Positions 18,332 through 26,481 of a DNA stretch of 64,000 bases are shown here, piece by piece. This DNA comes from Saccharothrix sp. HUAS TT1 (lineage in GTDB: Bacteria; Actinomycetota; Actinomycetes; Mycobacteriales; Pseudonocardiaceae): positions 4,278,001 to 4,342,000 of the forward strand of contig NZ_CP160453.1 of NCBI RefSeq assembly GCF_040744945.1, given 5' to 3'. The notes below the pieces were generated by a model, which saw only the letters and a program-made list of their open reading frames with translations, was not told the origin of the DNA and made no database searches. The position numbers were made by a program, and so were the translations under genes. Position 1 is the stretch's first letter. Each line of letters begins with the position of its first letter.

Positions 18332-18411
18332 GTCGAATATTCGACAACCATTCGGCGAACGTCGAAGTGCTTCGGTTCCCCGGTTGGGGAGTTCGTTGTC
18401 GAATATTCGAC
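18332..18411. promoter_or_regulatory. Pair of GTCGAATATTCGAC palindromes forming a larger 17-bp inverted repeat
   Basis: A perfect 14-bp palindrome occurs at 18332-18345 and again at 18398-18411. With three extra bases each (18332-18348 and 18395-18411) the copies are exact 17-bp inverted repeats of each other. A weaker dyad (CGAAG-TG-CTTCG, 18364-18375) lies between them. They begin 12 bases after the previous stop and about 230 bases upstream of the cellulase boxes. They look like paired operators for an unidentified dimeric regulator, or could fold into a transcript structure. Confidence 0.65.
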
Positions 18412-18642
18412 TCGGGACTGCTCTCGAAATGTTGCGCACAATCGGCTGAACAGGTGATGACGGCGAGGACCGTTTGCCGTCCGAATCGATTCCGGTCGAC
18501 CGCGAACCGCCAATCCCATTGGTGGGCGAAGTAAGTTACCCGCAGGTCAGGGCTCCGAGGGCGGCTCCGTGCGCGGGTATAGACGTGGATTAAGTCGAGG
18601 TCAACCCCTCGTCAACATGAGGTCTCGTGCGTTACGGTACGT

Positions 18643-18718
18643 CTGGGAGCGCTCCCAGCCACCCCGTTTCGGTCTCGCGTCGAATCCCGATTCGGCGACT
18701 GACTGGGAGCGCTCCCAG
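18643..18718. promoter_or_regulatory. Two CebR-type operators upstream of the cellulase gene
   Basis: Identical perfect 16-bp palindromes CTGGGAGCGCTCCCAG lie at 18643-18658 and 18703-18718, 60 bases apart. The 14-bp core TGGGAGCGCTCCCA is the established CebR (LacI-family, cellobiose-responsive) binding site of Streptomyces and Thermobifida. The second copy ends 29 bases before the cellulase start. In the 428-base gene-free stretch 18320-18747, the other visible elements are the inverted repeats at 18332 and a CGAAT/ATTCG dyad at 18681-18694. Confidence 0.92.
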
Positions 18719-18747
18719 ATGGCGGGTTGCTCGCAAGGAGGCGATGC

Positions 18748-20565
18748 ATGAGTCTGCGCACGTTCGTACGTTCCCGGAAGATGACCGGGGCATTGGCGGT
18801 GACCTCGGTGGCGGCTCTGTCCGTGGCCGGGGTGGTGGCTTCGACGGCCACCGCCAACGCCGCCCCCGGTTGCCGGGTGGCGTATCAGATCTCGAACCAG
18901 TGGCAAGGCGGATTCGGCGCCAACGTCACGGTCACCAACCTCGGTGACGCCATTTCCGGCGGTTGGACGCTGGAGTGGGACTTCGCGGCCGGCCAGCGGG
19001 TCCAGCAGGGGTGGAACGGCACGTTCTCCCAGTCCGGGACGCGCGTGACGGTCAAGAGCCCGTCCTGGGCCGGCAACCTCGGCACCGGCGCTTCGGTGAC
19101 GCCCGGCTTCAACGGCTCGTGGACCGGGTCCAACCCGGTGCCCACGCAGTTCCGGCTGAACGGGACGGTGTGCACGGGGTCGGTCGACACGACGACCACG
19201 ACCACCACCACGACCACGACCACCACGACGACGACCACCACGACCACCACGACGGGTAACAACCCCGGTGGTCCGAGGGTCGACAACCCGTACGTGGGCG
19301 CAGGCGTCTACGTCAACCCGCAGTGGTCGGCCCGGGCCGCCGCCGAGCCCGGTGGCTCGCGCATCGCGAACCAGCCCACCGGTGTGTGGCTCGACCGGAC
19401 CAGCGCGATCGCGGGCAACAGCTCGCCGACGACCGGCAGCATGGGCCTGGCGGCCCACCTCGACGAGGCCGAGAAGCAGCGCGCGGCCCGTTCGGACGGT
19501 GAGCTGGTCTTCCAGTTCGTCGTCTACAACCTGCCCGGTCGCGACTGCGCCGCGCTGGCCTCCGCCGGTGAGCTCGGCGCCACCGAGATCGGTCGCTACA
19601 AGACCGAGTACATCGACAAGATCGCCGAGATCGTCGGCAACGCGAAGTACTCGAAGCTGCGCATCGTCGCGGTCATCGAGATCGACTCGCTGCCGAACCT
19701 GGTCACCAATGTCTCGCCGCGCGCCACCGCGGTGCCGGCCTGCGACACGATGAAGGCCAACGGCAACTACGTCGAGGGCGTCTCGTACGCCGTCGGCAAG
19801 TTGGGCGCGATCTCGAACGTGTACAACTACCTGGACTCCGGCCACCACGGCTGGATCGGGTGGGGCGACACGGTGCCCGAGTACGACAACTTCTACGCCT
19901 CGGCGAAGATGATGGCGTCGATCCTGGGCAAGAACGGCACGACCAAGGAGAAGGTCCACGGCTTCATCACCAACACGGCGAACTACTCCGCGCTGGAGGA
20001 GCCGTACTGGACGGTCGACGACCTGGTCGGCGGCCGGCCGGTGAAGGAGAACGCCAAGTGGGTCGACTGGAACGACTTCAACGGTGAGCTGGGCTTCGCC
20101 ACGGGGATGCGCGCCGAGCTGGTCAAGCAGGGCTTCGACAGCGGCATCGGCATGCTGATCGACACCTCGCGCAACGGCTGGGGCGGCCCCAACCGGCCCA
20201 CCGCCAAGTCGACCGCGACCAACGCGGACGACTACGTGAACCAGTCGCGCATCGACCGCCGCCACCAGAAGGGCAACTGGTGCAACCAGGCCGGCGCCGG
20301 TCTGGGCGAGCGGCCGAAGGCCGCGCCGAAGCCGAACATCGACGCCTACGTCTGGATCAAGCCGCCGGGTGAGTCCGACGGTGCGGCCAGCGAGATCCCG
20401 AACGACGAGGGCAAGAAGCTCGACCGGATGTGCGACCCCACGTACACGGGCAACGTCCGCAACGGCAACAACCTCTCGGGTGCCCTGGCGGGCGCGCCGC
20501 TCTCGGGCCACTGGTTCTCGGCCCAGTTCCAGGAGCTCATGGCCAACGCCTACCCGGCGCTGTGA
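18748..20565 (+). CDS. Secreted GH6 cellulase (cellobiohydrolase/Cel6B-like) with an N-terminal CBM2
   Basis: 605 aa; ATG 18748 is preceded by AAGGAGG (18735-18741). A Sec-type signal peptide ends near residue 39 (ANAAPG). A CBM2 cellulose-binding module spans about 41-142 with the usual Cys pair and surface tryptophans. A run of 22 threonines (148-169) links it to the GH6 domain (172-605). The catalytic acid lies in the PGRDCAAL motif, and SRNGWGG, IEIDSLPN and WIKPPGESDG match GH6 exoglucanases such as Thermobifida Cel6B. It releases cellobiose from crystalline cellulose outside the cell. Two CebR boxes indicate cellobiose induction; CebR and the cellobiose transporter are not in this window. 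Confidence 0.95.
   Translation: MSLRTFVRSRKMTGALAVTSVAALSVAGVVASTATANAAPGCRVAYQISNQWQGGFGANVTVTNLGDAISGGWTLEWDFAAGQRVQQGWNGTFSQSGTRVTVKSPSWAGNLGTGASVTPGFNGSWTGSNPVPTQFRLNGTVCTGSVDTTTTTTTTTTTTTTTTTTTTTTGNNPGGPRVDNPYVGAGVYVNPQWSARAAAEPGGSRIANQPTGVWLDRTSAIAGNSSPTTGSMGLAAHLDEAEKQRAARSDGELVFQFVVYNLPGRDCAALASAGELGATEIGRYKTEYIDKIAEIVGNAKYSKLRIVAVIEIDSLPNLVTNVSPRATAVPACDTMKANGNYVEGVSYAVGKLGAISNVYNYLDSGHHGWIGWGDTVPEYDNFYASAKMMASILGKNGTTKEKVHGFITNTANYSALEEPYWTVDDLVGGRPVKENAKWVDWNDFNGELGFATGMRAELVKQGFDSGIGMLIDTSRNGWGGPNRPTAKSTATNADDYVNQSRIDRRHQKGNWCNQAGAGLGERPKAAPKPNIDAYVWIKPPGESDGAASEIPNDEGKKLDRMCDPTYTGNVRNGNNLSGALAGAPLSGHWFSAQFQELMANAYPAL
19189..19254 (+). repeat. Threonine-codon repeat encoding the cellulase linker
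   Basis: 22 consecutive Thr codons, ACG and ACC only, form a 66-base low-complexity tract inside the cellulase gene. Linkers like this are usually O-mannosylated in actinomycetes. The tract is a likely site for replication slippage in multiples of 3, which would change linker length without breaking the frame. Confidence 0.9.
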
Positions 20566-20607
20566 CCACCGGCTGACCGGCTGCTCAACTGAACAGATCT
20601 CCGCACA

Positions 20608-20644
20608 CCCGCAGGCGGCGTCCACTCCGGACGCCGCCTGCGGG
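20608..20644. terminator. 16-bp hairpin terminator after the cellulase gene
   Basis: CCCGCAGGCGGCGTCC (20608-20623) pairs perfectly with 20629-20644 around a 5-base loop, 43 bases after the cellulase stop and just before the kinase gene. Confidence 0.88.
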
Positions 20645-20665
20645 CATGTCGCTAGGGTGGCCCGG

Positions 20666-21526
20666 GTGGACGTCGAGGAGATCACCGCGAGGTTGGCGCT
20701 CCGCTTCGGACCGGAGGTCGCCGGGTGGTGCGCCCGGGTGCCCGACCTGGCGGCGAGCGCCGCGGCGCGGTGGGGCCTCGCGCTCGGCGACGTGATGCCG
20801 CCCGGCGCCTCGTCGGTGGTCATCGCCTGCGAGCGGGCCGACGGCCGGCACGCGGCGCTCAAGCTCAGCCCGGACGCCCGCTTCCTGGCCGAGCAGGCGG
20901 AGGTGCTGCGGCTGTTCGCGCCCTCCGGCCGGGCGCCCGAGGTGCTGGCCGAGGACGACGGCGCGGTGCTGATGGAGGCGATCCGGCCGGGCACGATGGC
21001 CGAGGACCTGCCGACCCCGCCGTCGCCGGAGGAGTGGGCGGAGCTGGTGGCGGCGCTGCACGTCGTCACCGACCCGGGAGGCCGGCTGGACCTGCGCGAC
21101 CGGTGCGAGGAGTTCTTCGCCCGGATCGGCCGCAGGCTGGCGGACCCCGCGGTGGCGGCGCACGTCACGCGGGCCGCGTGGGACCGGGCGATCGGGCGCT
21201 GCCGCGCGTTGCTCGACACCCAGCCGCGCGTGCTGCTGCACGGCGACCTGCACCTCGGCAACGTGCTGGACGGCGGGCCGGGCCGGGGCCTGGTGGCGAT
21301 CGACCCGCGGCCGTGCGTCGGCGACCCGTGCTTCGACGTGGTCGACTACGTGCTGGACGCGGCCGGGCGCGAGGGCGTGGCCGACCGCGCCGCGCGGGTC
21401 GCCGCCGTCGCCGGCCTGGACCACGACCGGCTGCGCGAGTGGTGCCGGGTGCTGGCCCCGGTGATCGCCGTCTCCCGCCTGGACGACCCGCCGGCGTTGG
21501 CCGAACTGCTCACGCTGGCCCGCTGA
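20666..21526 (+). CDS. Streptomycin 6-kinase-like aminoglycoside/hydroxyurea phosphotransferase
   Basis: 286 aa with GTG 20666 as the preferred start; GTG 20657 is in frame. The protein-kinase-like fold shows the family catalytic motif VLLHGDLHLGNVL with Asp194 as base, followed by the metal-binding AIDPRPCVGDPCFDVVDYV region. This arrangement matches the APH(6)/hydroxyurea phosphotransferase family, which phosphorylates streptomycin at O-6. The gene is isolated and shows no nearby aminoglycoside biosynthesis, so it may be an intrinsic resistance gene or a kinase for another small molecule. Its 3' end overlaps the convergent tetR gene by 17 bases. Confidence 0.85.
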   Translation: MDVEEITARLALRFGPEVAGWCARVPDLAASAAARWGLALGDVMPPGASSVVIACERADGRHAALKLSPDARFLAEQAEVLRLFAPSGRAPEVLAEDDGAVLMEAIRPGTMAEDLPTPPSPEEWAELVAALHVVTDPGGRLDLRDRCEEFFARIGRRLADPAVAAHVTRAAWDRAIGRCRALLDTQPRVLLHGDLHLGNVLDGGPGRGLVAIDPRPCVGDPCFDVVDYVLDAAGREGVADRAARVAAVAGLDHDRLREWCRVLAPVIAVSRLDDPPALAELLTLAR

Positions 21527-22139
21527 CCCCCGGGCCCTCGTCCAGCACGTCGGGGCCGAAGGCGGCCTTGAGCGCCTTCGCCATCACGTCCGGCAACGCG
21601 GTCCGCCCGTCGGCCTCGGCCCAGCACACCAGGGCCGTGTGCATGGCGGACAGGCACGCGCCCGACGCCGCTTGGGCGTGGAAGGTCGCGTCGGGGTCGC
21701 CGTCGTCGGCGCCGAGCGCGCACACGACGGCCTGCTGGAGCGCGTAGAAGTTGTCCAGGTGCTTGGCCCGCAGGGCGGGCGTGGTGATCATCAGCCGGAG
21801 TCGGGCGAGCAGGAACGCCCCGCCCGCCGGGTCGCCGGTCAACGCCTCGGCCGAGGCGACGAGGGCGGCGCCGATGCGTCGCACCAGGGGCTGCCCGGCG
21901 GGCGAGGCGGCGATCCGCGCGGCGATCAGCGGGCCGTTCCGGTCGGTCAGCACCAGGTCTTCCTTGGTGGGGAAGTGCCGGTAGACGGTCATGGGCGACA
22001 CGCCCGCGGCCTCGGCGACGTCGGTCACGGCCGTCGCGTCGTACCCGCGCTCGGTGAACAACCGCACCGCGTGCGCCTGGATCGCGCGCTGCGTCTCCGC
22101 TCGCCGCTGCTCCCGGAGGGTGGGGTTCCGCTCACTCAT
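21510..22139 (-). CDS. TetR-family repressor
   Basis: 209 aa. The N-terminal helix-turn-helix is typical (VTDVAEAAGVSPMTVYRHFPTKEDL at about 38-62) and is followed by a helical ligand-binding domain with Cys and aromatic residues. It is divergent from the SDR gene, and the shared region carries GGTAGT/ACTACC dyads. It most likely represses both itself and the SDR gene; the ligand is unknown. Its 3' end overlaps the kinase gene on the other strand. Confidence 0.93.
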   Translation of the reverse strand: MSERNPTLREQRRAETQRAIQAHAVRLFTERGYDATAVTDVAEAAGVSPMTVYRHFPTKEDLVLTDRNGPLIAARIAASPAGQPLVRRIGAALVASAEALTGDPAGGAFLLARLRLMITTPALRAKHLDNFYALQQAVVCALGADDGDPDATFHAQAASGACLSAMHTALVCWAEADGRTALPDVMAKALKAAFGPDVLDEGPGVSGPA

Positions 22140-22141
22140 GT

Positions 22142-22186
22142 GGTAGACACTATCTCGGTGGTAGTCACTACCAATCAGGTAGTGAC
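22142..22186. promoter_or_regulatory. Overlapping dyads between tetR and the SDR gene (probable TetR operator)
   Basis: GGTAGTCACTACC (22160-22172) is a 13-base palindrome around a central C. Its right half, GTCACTACC (22164-22172), pairs exactly with GGTAGTGAC (22178-22186). A degenerate third copy, GGTAGACACTATC, lies at 22142-22154. The array fills the 68-base divergent promoter region, as expected for a TetR operator controlling both genes. Confidence 0.8.
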
Positions 22187-22207
22187 TCTCAGAGAAGGGG
22201 GATGGCC

Positions 22208-22972
22208 ATGGGAGAGCCGAAGGGCGGGACGGCGCTGGTGACCGGGGCGTCGCGCGGCATCGGGCAGGCGATCGCGGTCCGGCTGGCGGCGCGCGGCGCG
22301 ACGGTCGCCGTGCACTTCGGCGTCGACGAGGACGGCGCGTCGGCGACGGTCGAGCGGGCCCGGCGTGCGGGTGGCGCGGCGTTCGCGGTGCGGGCGGAGC
22401 TGGGCGTGGACGACGACGTCGAAGCGCTGTTCGCCGGGGTCGAGGCCGGGCTGGCCGGTCGACCGCTGGACGTGCTGGTCAACAACGCGGCCGCGCCGCC
22501 CGCCGGCCCGATCGGGACCACCACGCGCAAGGAGTTCGACCACCTCTTCGCGGTGAACGTGCGCGCGCCCTACTTCATCACCCAGCGCGCGCTGCCGCTG
22601 TTACGCGACGGTGGTCGCGTCATCTCGATCTCGTCCGCGTCGACCCGGATGGCCAACCCCGGCCAGACGTCGTTCGCCATGACGAAGGGCGCGATCGAGA
22701 CGATGACCAGGACCCTGGCCAACGAGCTGGGCGTCCGGGGCATCACGGTGAACGCGGTCGCGCCCGGCGCCACCCGCACGCCCACCAACGGCGCGTCGTT
22801 CGAAGCGCCCGGCCTGGCCGGGCTCATCGCGGGCGCCACCGCGCTCGACCGCCTCGGCGAGCCGGACGACGTCGCCGACGTGGTCGCGTTCCTCGCCTCC
22901 AACGAGGCGCGCTGGATCACCGGCCAGGTCGTGGACGCCAGCGGCGGCCTGTTCCTCGGTCCACGCGTCTGA
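22208..22972 (+). CDS. Short-chain dehydrogenase/reductase, with Phe at the catalytic Tyr position
   Basis: 254 aa from ATG 22208, six bases after the GAAGGGGG ribosome site; ATG 22202 is too close to that site. The NAD(P) motif TGASRGIG, the NNAA motif and the SISSAS serine are normal. The active-site segment reads FAMTK, so Phe156 stands where the YxxxK tyrosine should be, with Lys160 kept. Neither strand offers an alternative reading, since the codon is a clear TTC. Either the enzyme uses a different residue, its activity is reduced, or it has become a binding protein. It is divergent from and probably controlled by the TetR gene. Confidence 0.9.
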   Translation: MGEPKGGTALVTGASRGIGQAIAVRLAARGATVAVHFGVDEDGASATVERARRAGGAAFAVRAELGVDDDVEALFAGVEAGLAGRPLDVLVNNAAAPPAGPIGTTTRKEFDHLFAVNVRAPYFITQRALPLLRDGGRVISISSASTRMANPGQTSFAMTKGAIETMTRTLANELGVRGITVNAVAPGATRTPTNGASFEAPGLAGLIAGATALDRLGEPDDVADVVAFLASNEARWITGQVVDASGGLFLGPRV

Positions 22973-23110
22973 GGCGCGGTCACGACCCGTGCGCGTCCGG
23001 CCCGTCCCGGCTCGCGCACCCGAGCCCGTCCTTACTCCGGGCTTGCGCTGGGTCGTGGGTGAAGTCGCTCCACGTCGACCGGAGGCCGATCGGTGCGTAA
23101 CTTCGGTGGG

Positions 23111-24496
23111 GTGACCTCTGAGCTTCCCACCACCGCGGGCGCCCTCCGCGCGGCAGGCCACCTGCCGCGCGGCGTGAAGGCCGAAATCCGGGAGAACCTG
23201 CTGGCCGCCCTCCGCGACGGCCGTGACCCGTGGCCCGGCATCGTGGGCTTCGACCGCACCGTGCTGCCGCAGTTGGAGCGCGCCCTGCTCGCGGGCCACG
23301 ACGTGGTGCTGCTCGGCGAGCGCGGCCAGGGCAAGACCCGGCTGCTGCGCACCCTCGTCGGCCTGCTGGACGAGTGGACGCCGGTGATCGAGGGCGCCGA
23401 GCTGAACGAGCACCCGCTGGACCCGATCACCCCCGGCTCCCGGCGCCGGGCGCGGGAGCTGGGCGACGACCTCCCGGTCGTCTGGAAGCACCGCGACGAG
23501 CGCTTCGCCGAGAAGCTGGCCACGCCCGACACCAGCGTCGGCGACCTGGTCGGCGACGTCGACCCGGTCAAGGTGGCCCAGGGCCGCAGCCTCGGCGACC
23601 CGGAGACCATCCACTACGGCCTGCTGCCCCGCTCGCACCGCGGCGTCATCGCCGTCAACGAGCTGCCCGACCTGGCCGAGCGCATCCAGGTGGCGCTGCT
23701 GAACGTGATGGAGGAGCGCGACATCCAGATCCGCGGCTACACGCTGCGGCTGCCGCTGGACGTGCTGCTCGTCGCCACCGCCAACCCCGAGGACTACACC
23801 AACCGCGGCCGGATCATCACCCCGCTCAAGGACCGGTTCGGCGCGGAGATCCGCACCCACTACCCGCTGGAGATCGGCGCCGAGGTCGACCTGGTCCGCC
23901 AGGAGGCCGACCTGGTCGCCGAGGTCGGCGACCACCTGCTGGAGGTGATCGCCCGGTTCGTGCGGCACCTGCGCGAGTCGTCCTCGATCGACCAGCGCTC
24001 CGGCGTGTCCGCCCGGTTCGCGGTGGCGGCGGCGGAGACGGTGGCCGCGAGCGCCCTGCGGCGCAGCGCGCTGATCGGAGAGAACCCGCCCATCGCCCGC
24101 CCGGTCGACCTGGAGTCGGTGCCCGAGGTGCTGCGCGGCAAGCTGGAGTTCGAGGCGGGCGAGGAGGGCCGCGAGCAGGAGGTGCTGGTCCACCTGCTGC
24201 GCCGGGCGGTCGCGGACACGGCGCGGTCGACGTTCGCGGGCGTCGACCTGCGCCCGCTGGCCGCGCTGGTGTCCGACGGCCACCCGGTGGCCACCGGTGA
24301 GCGGGTGCACGCAGGCGACCTGCTGGCCGCGCTGCCGGAGCTGCCGGTGCTGCACGACGTGGCGCAGCGGGTCGGCGCGGGGCCCAAGGACCCGGCCGGG
24401 CGCATCGCGTCGGCCGTCGAGCTGGCGCTGGAATCGCTCTACCTCACCCGTCAGCTGTCCAAGAGCAGCGACGACGACCGGTCGGTGTACGGGTGA
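23111..24496 (+). CDS. MoxR/magnesium-chelatase-like AAA+ ATPase
   Basis: 461 aa. GTG 23111 has a TAACTT hexamer 7 bases upstream and no convincing ribosome site, so it may be leaderless; GTG 23093 is in frame. Walker A is GERGQGKT (69-76). The Walker B region reads VIAVNELPDL, with Asn where most AAA+ proteins have Asp. A sensor-1 ATANPEDY follows. The protein is most like the ATPases that pair with VWA-domain partners, and the next gene encodes one, coupled by GTGA. Such pairs act as chaperone-like machines that remodel or insert cofactors into targets; the target is unknown. Confidence 0.9.
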   Translation: MTSELPTTAGALRAAGHLPRGVKAEIRENLLAALRDGRDPWPGIVGFDRTVLPQLERALLAGHDVVLLGERGQGKTRLLRTLVGLLDEWTPVIEGAELNEHPLDPITPGSRRRARELGDDLPVVWKHRDERFAEKLATPDTSVGDLVGDVDPVKVAQGRSLGDPETIHYGLLPRSHRGVIAVNELPDLAERIQVALLNVMEERDIQIRGYTLRLPLDVLLVATANPEDYTNRGRIITPLKDRFGAEIRTHYPLEIGAEVDLVRQEADLVAEVGDHLLEVIARFVRHLRESSSIDQRSGVSARFAVAAAETVAASALRRSALIGENPPIARPVDLESVPEVLRGKLEFEAGEEGREQEVLVHLLRRAVADTARSTFAGVDLRPLAALVSDGHPVATGERVHAGDLLAALPELPVLHDVAQRVGAGPKDPAGRIASAVELALESLYLTRQLSKSSDDDRSVYG

Positions 24497-26427
24497 GCGG
24501 CTACCGGTACGGCCGGTACGTCGACGGGCCCGACCCGCTCGCGCCGCCGGCGGACCTGCGCGCGGCCATGGACGAGCTCGGCCGCGAGGTCATGGAGGGC
24601 GCGTCACCGGACTCGGCGCTGCGCGAGCTGCTGCGCCGCGGCCTGCCCGGCGCCCGCGGCCTGGACGACCTGACCTCCCGGCTGTGGCAGAAGCGCTCCG
24701 CGCTGACCAGGCGCAACCGGCTGGACGGCACGTTGCAGGAGGTCCAGCGGCTGCTGGCGGAGGCGGTGCGGGCCGAGCGGGCGGCGCTGTTCCCCGACCC
24801 GGACGACGACGCGCGGTTCCGCGAGGCCCGGCTGGACGCGCTGCCGCAGTCGACCGCGGCGGCGGTGACCGAGCTGGCCGAGTACGACTGGCGGTCGCCG
24901 CAGGCCCGCGAGTCCTACGAGCAGATCCGCACCCTGCTCGGCCGCGAGCTGATGGACCAGCGGTTCCAGGGCATGAAGCAGGCCATGGAGAACGTCCGGC
25001 CCGAGGACGTCCAGCGCATCCAGTCGATGCTGGACGACCTGAACGGGCTGCTGGCCGCGCACGCCGCCGGTGAGGACACGGCCGAGCGGTTCGAGCGGTT
25101 CATGCGCGAGCACGGCGAGTTCTTCCCGGAGAACCCCGAGTCGGTGGACGAGCTGGTCGACGCGCTGGCCGCCAGGTCCGCCGCCGCGCAGCGGACGATG
25201 AACTCGATGACCGAGCAGCAGCGCCAAGAGCTGTCGGCGCTGTCGCAGCAGGCGTTCGGCGACTCCGGCGTCGGCTCCCAGCTGTCCCGGTTGGACTCGC
25301 TGCTGCAGGGCCTGCGGCCGGGTGAGGACTGGGACGGCTCGGCGCGGTTCCGCGGCGACAACCCGCTGGGGCTGGGCGAGGGCGCGCAGGCGATGGCGGA
25401 CCTGGCCGAGCTGGACGCGCTGGCCGAGCAGCTGTCGCAGTCCTACCCCGGCGCGCGGCTGGAGGACATCGACCTGGAGGCGCTGGTCCGGCAGCTCGGC
25501 GCGGAGGCCGGGGTGGACGCGCGCCGGCTGGCCGAGCTGGAGCGCGAGCTGCGGTCGCAGAACCTGCTGGAACGCGCGCCGGACGGCTCGCTGCGGCTGA
25601 CGCCGAAGGCGCTGCGGCGGCTGGGCGAGGCGGCGCTGCGCGGCGTGATCGACAGCGCGCGCGAGCAGGGCCGGCGGGACAGCTCCTCGGCCGGGGCCGC
25701 CGGCGAGCTGATCGGGTCGACCCGGCCGTGGCGGTTCGGCGACACCGAGCCGTGGAACGTGCCGCGGACCGTGACCAACGCCGTGCTGCGCTCGGCGGGC
25801 GGGCCGGTGGCGCTGGACGTGGTCGACGTCGAGGTCAGCGAGACCGAGCAGCGGTCGCGGGCGGCCGTCGCGCTGTGCGTGGACACGTCCTGGTCGATGG
25901 TGCAGGACGGCCGGTGGGTGCCGATGAAGCGGACCGCGCTGGCACTGCACCACCTGGTCCGCACCCGGTTCCGGACCGACGCGCTGGAGCTGATCACGTT
26001 CGGCCGGCACGCCGAGACCGTCGACATCGGTCAGCTGACGGCGTTGGAAGGCGTGTGGGAGCAGGGCACCAACCTGCACCACGCGCTCCTGCTGGCGGGC
26101 AGGCACCTGCGCAAGCACCCCGACGCCCAACCGGTGGTGCTGGTGGTGACCGACGGCGAACCGACCGCCCACCTGGAGGCGACCGGCGACGCGGAGTTCC
26201 ACTACCCGCCGCTGGAGCGGACCATCGGCAAGACCCTGGTGGAGGTGGACGGCCTGGCCAGGCTGGGCGCGTCGATCACCGTGTTCCGGCTGGGCGACGA
26301 CCCGAGGCTGACCAGGTTCGTGGACACGGTGGCCCGGCGCTCGGGGGGCCGCGTCATCGCGCCGGGGGAGGACGGCCTGGGCGCGGCGGTGGTCAGCGAC
26401 TACCTGCGCTCGCGCAAACGGAGGTGA
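24493..26427 (+). CDS. VWA-domain protein partner of the MoxR-like ATPase
   Basis: 644 aa, GTG 24493 overlapping the ATPase stop. The first 440 residues are helical and rich in Glu, Gln and Arg, probably coiled-coil. The C-terminal von Willebrand A domain has an intact metal-binding MIDAS, with Asp464-x-Ser466-x-Ser468 (DTSWS), a GTNLHHAL loop threonine and a TDGEPTAH aspartate. There is no signal or membrane span. It should sit with the ATPase in a cytoplasmic complex, in the manner of CoxE/YehP or BchD-type VWA subunits. A perfect hairpin follows the stop. Confidence 0.9.
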   Translation: MSGYRYGRYVDGPDPLAPPADLRAAMDELGREVMEGASPDSALRELLRRGLPGARGLDDLTSRLWQKRSALTRRNRLDGTLQEVQRLLAEAVRAERAALFPDPDDDARFREARLDALPQSTAAAVTELAEYDWRSPQARESYEQIRTLLGRELMDQRFQGMKQAMENVRPEDVQRIQSMLDDLNGLLAAHAAGEDTAERFERFMREHGEFFPENPESVDELVDALAARSAAAQRTMNSMTEQQRQELSALSQQAFGDSGVGSQLSRLDSLLQGLRPGEDWDGSARFRGDNPLGLGEGAQAMADLAELDALAEQLSQSYPGARLEDIDLEALVRQLGAEAGVDARRLAELERELRSQNLLERAPDGSLRLTPKALRRLGEAALRGVIDSAREQGRRDSSSAGAAGELIGSTRPWRFGDTEPWNVPRTVTNAVLRSAGGPVALDVVDVEVSETEQRSRAAVALCVDTSWSMVQDGRWVPMKRTALALHHLVRTRFRTDALELITFGRHAETVDIGQLTALEGVWEQGTNLHHALLLAGRHLRKHPDAQPVVLVVTDGEPTAHLEATGDAEFHYPPLERTIGKTLVEVDGLARLGASITVFRLGDDPRLTRFVDTVARRSGGRVIAPGEDGLGAAVVSDYLRSRKRR

Positions 26428-26428
26428 G

Positions 26429-26458
26429 GGTGGTTCCGCGCCGCGGCGCGGAACCACC
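26429..26458. terminator. Perfect 30-bp palindrome between convergent genes
   Basis: The 15 bases 26429-26443 (GGTGGTTCCGCGCCG) are followed immediately by their exact reverse complement (26444-26458). The structure begins 2 bases after the VWA gene and ends 23 bases before the stop of ctaD, so it can terminate both strands. Confidence 0.88.
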
Positions 26459-26481
26459 GGGACGGGCGATCCGCTCCCGGC

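Noticed and set aside
22981..23058. CACGACCC / GGGTCGTG inverted repeat between the SDR and MoxR genes
   Set aside because: The arms are only 8 bases and 62 bases apart, which is expected by chance at this GC content; no other feature supports it as a terminator or operator.
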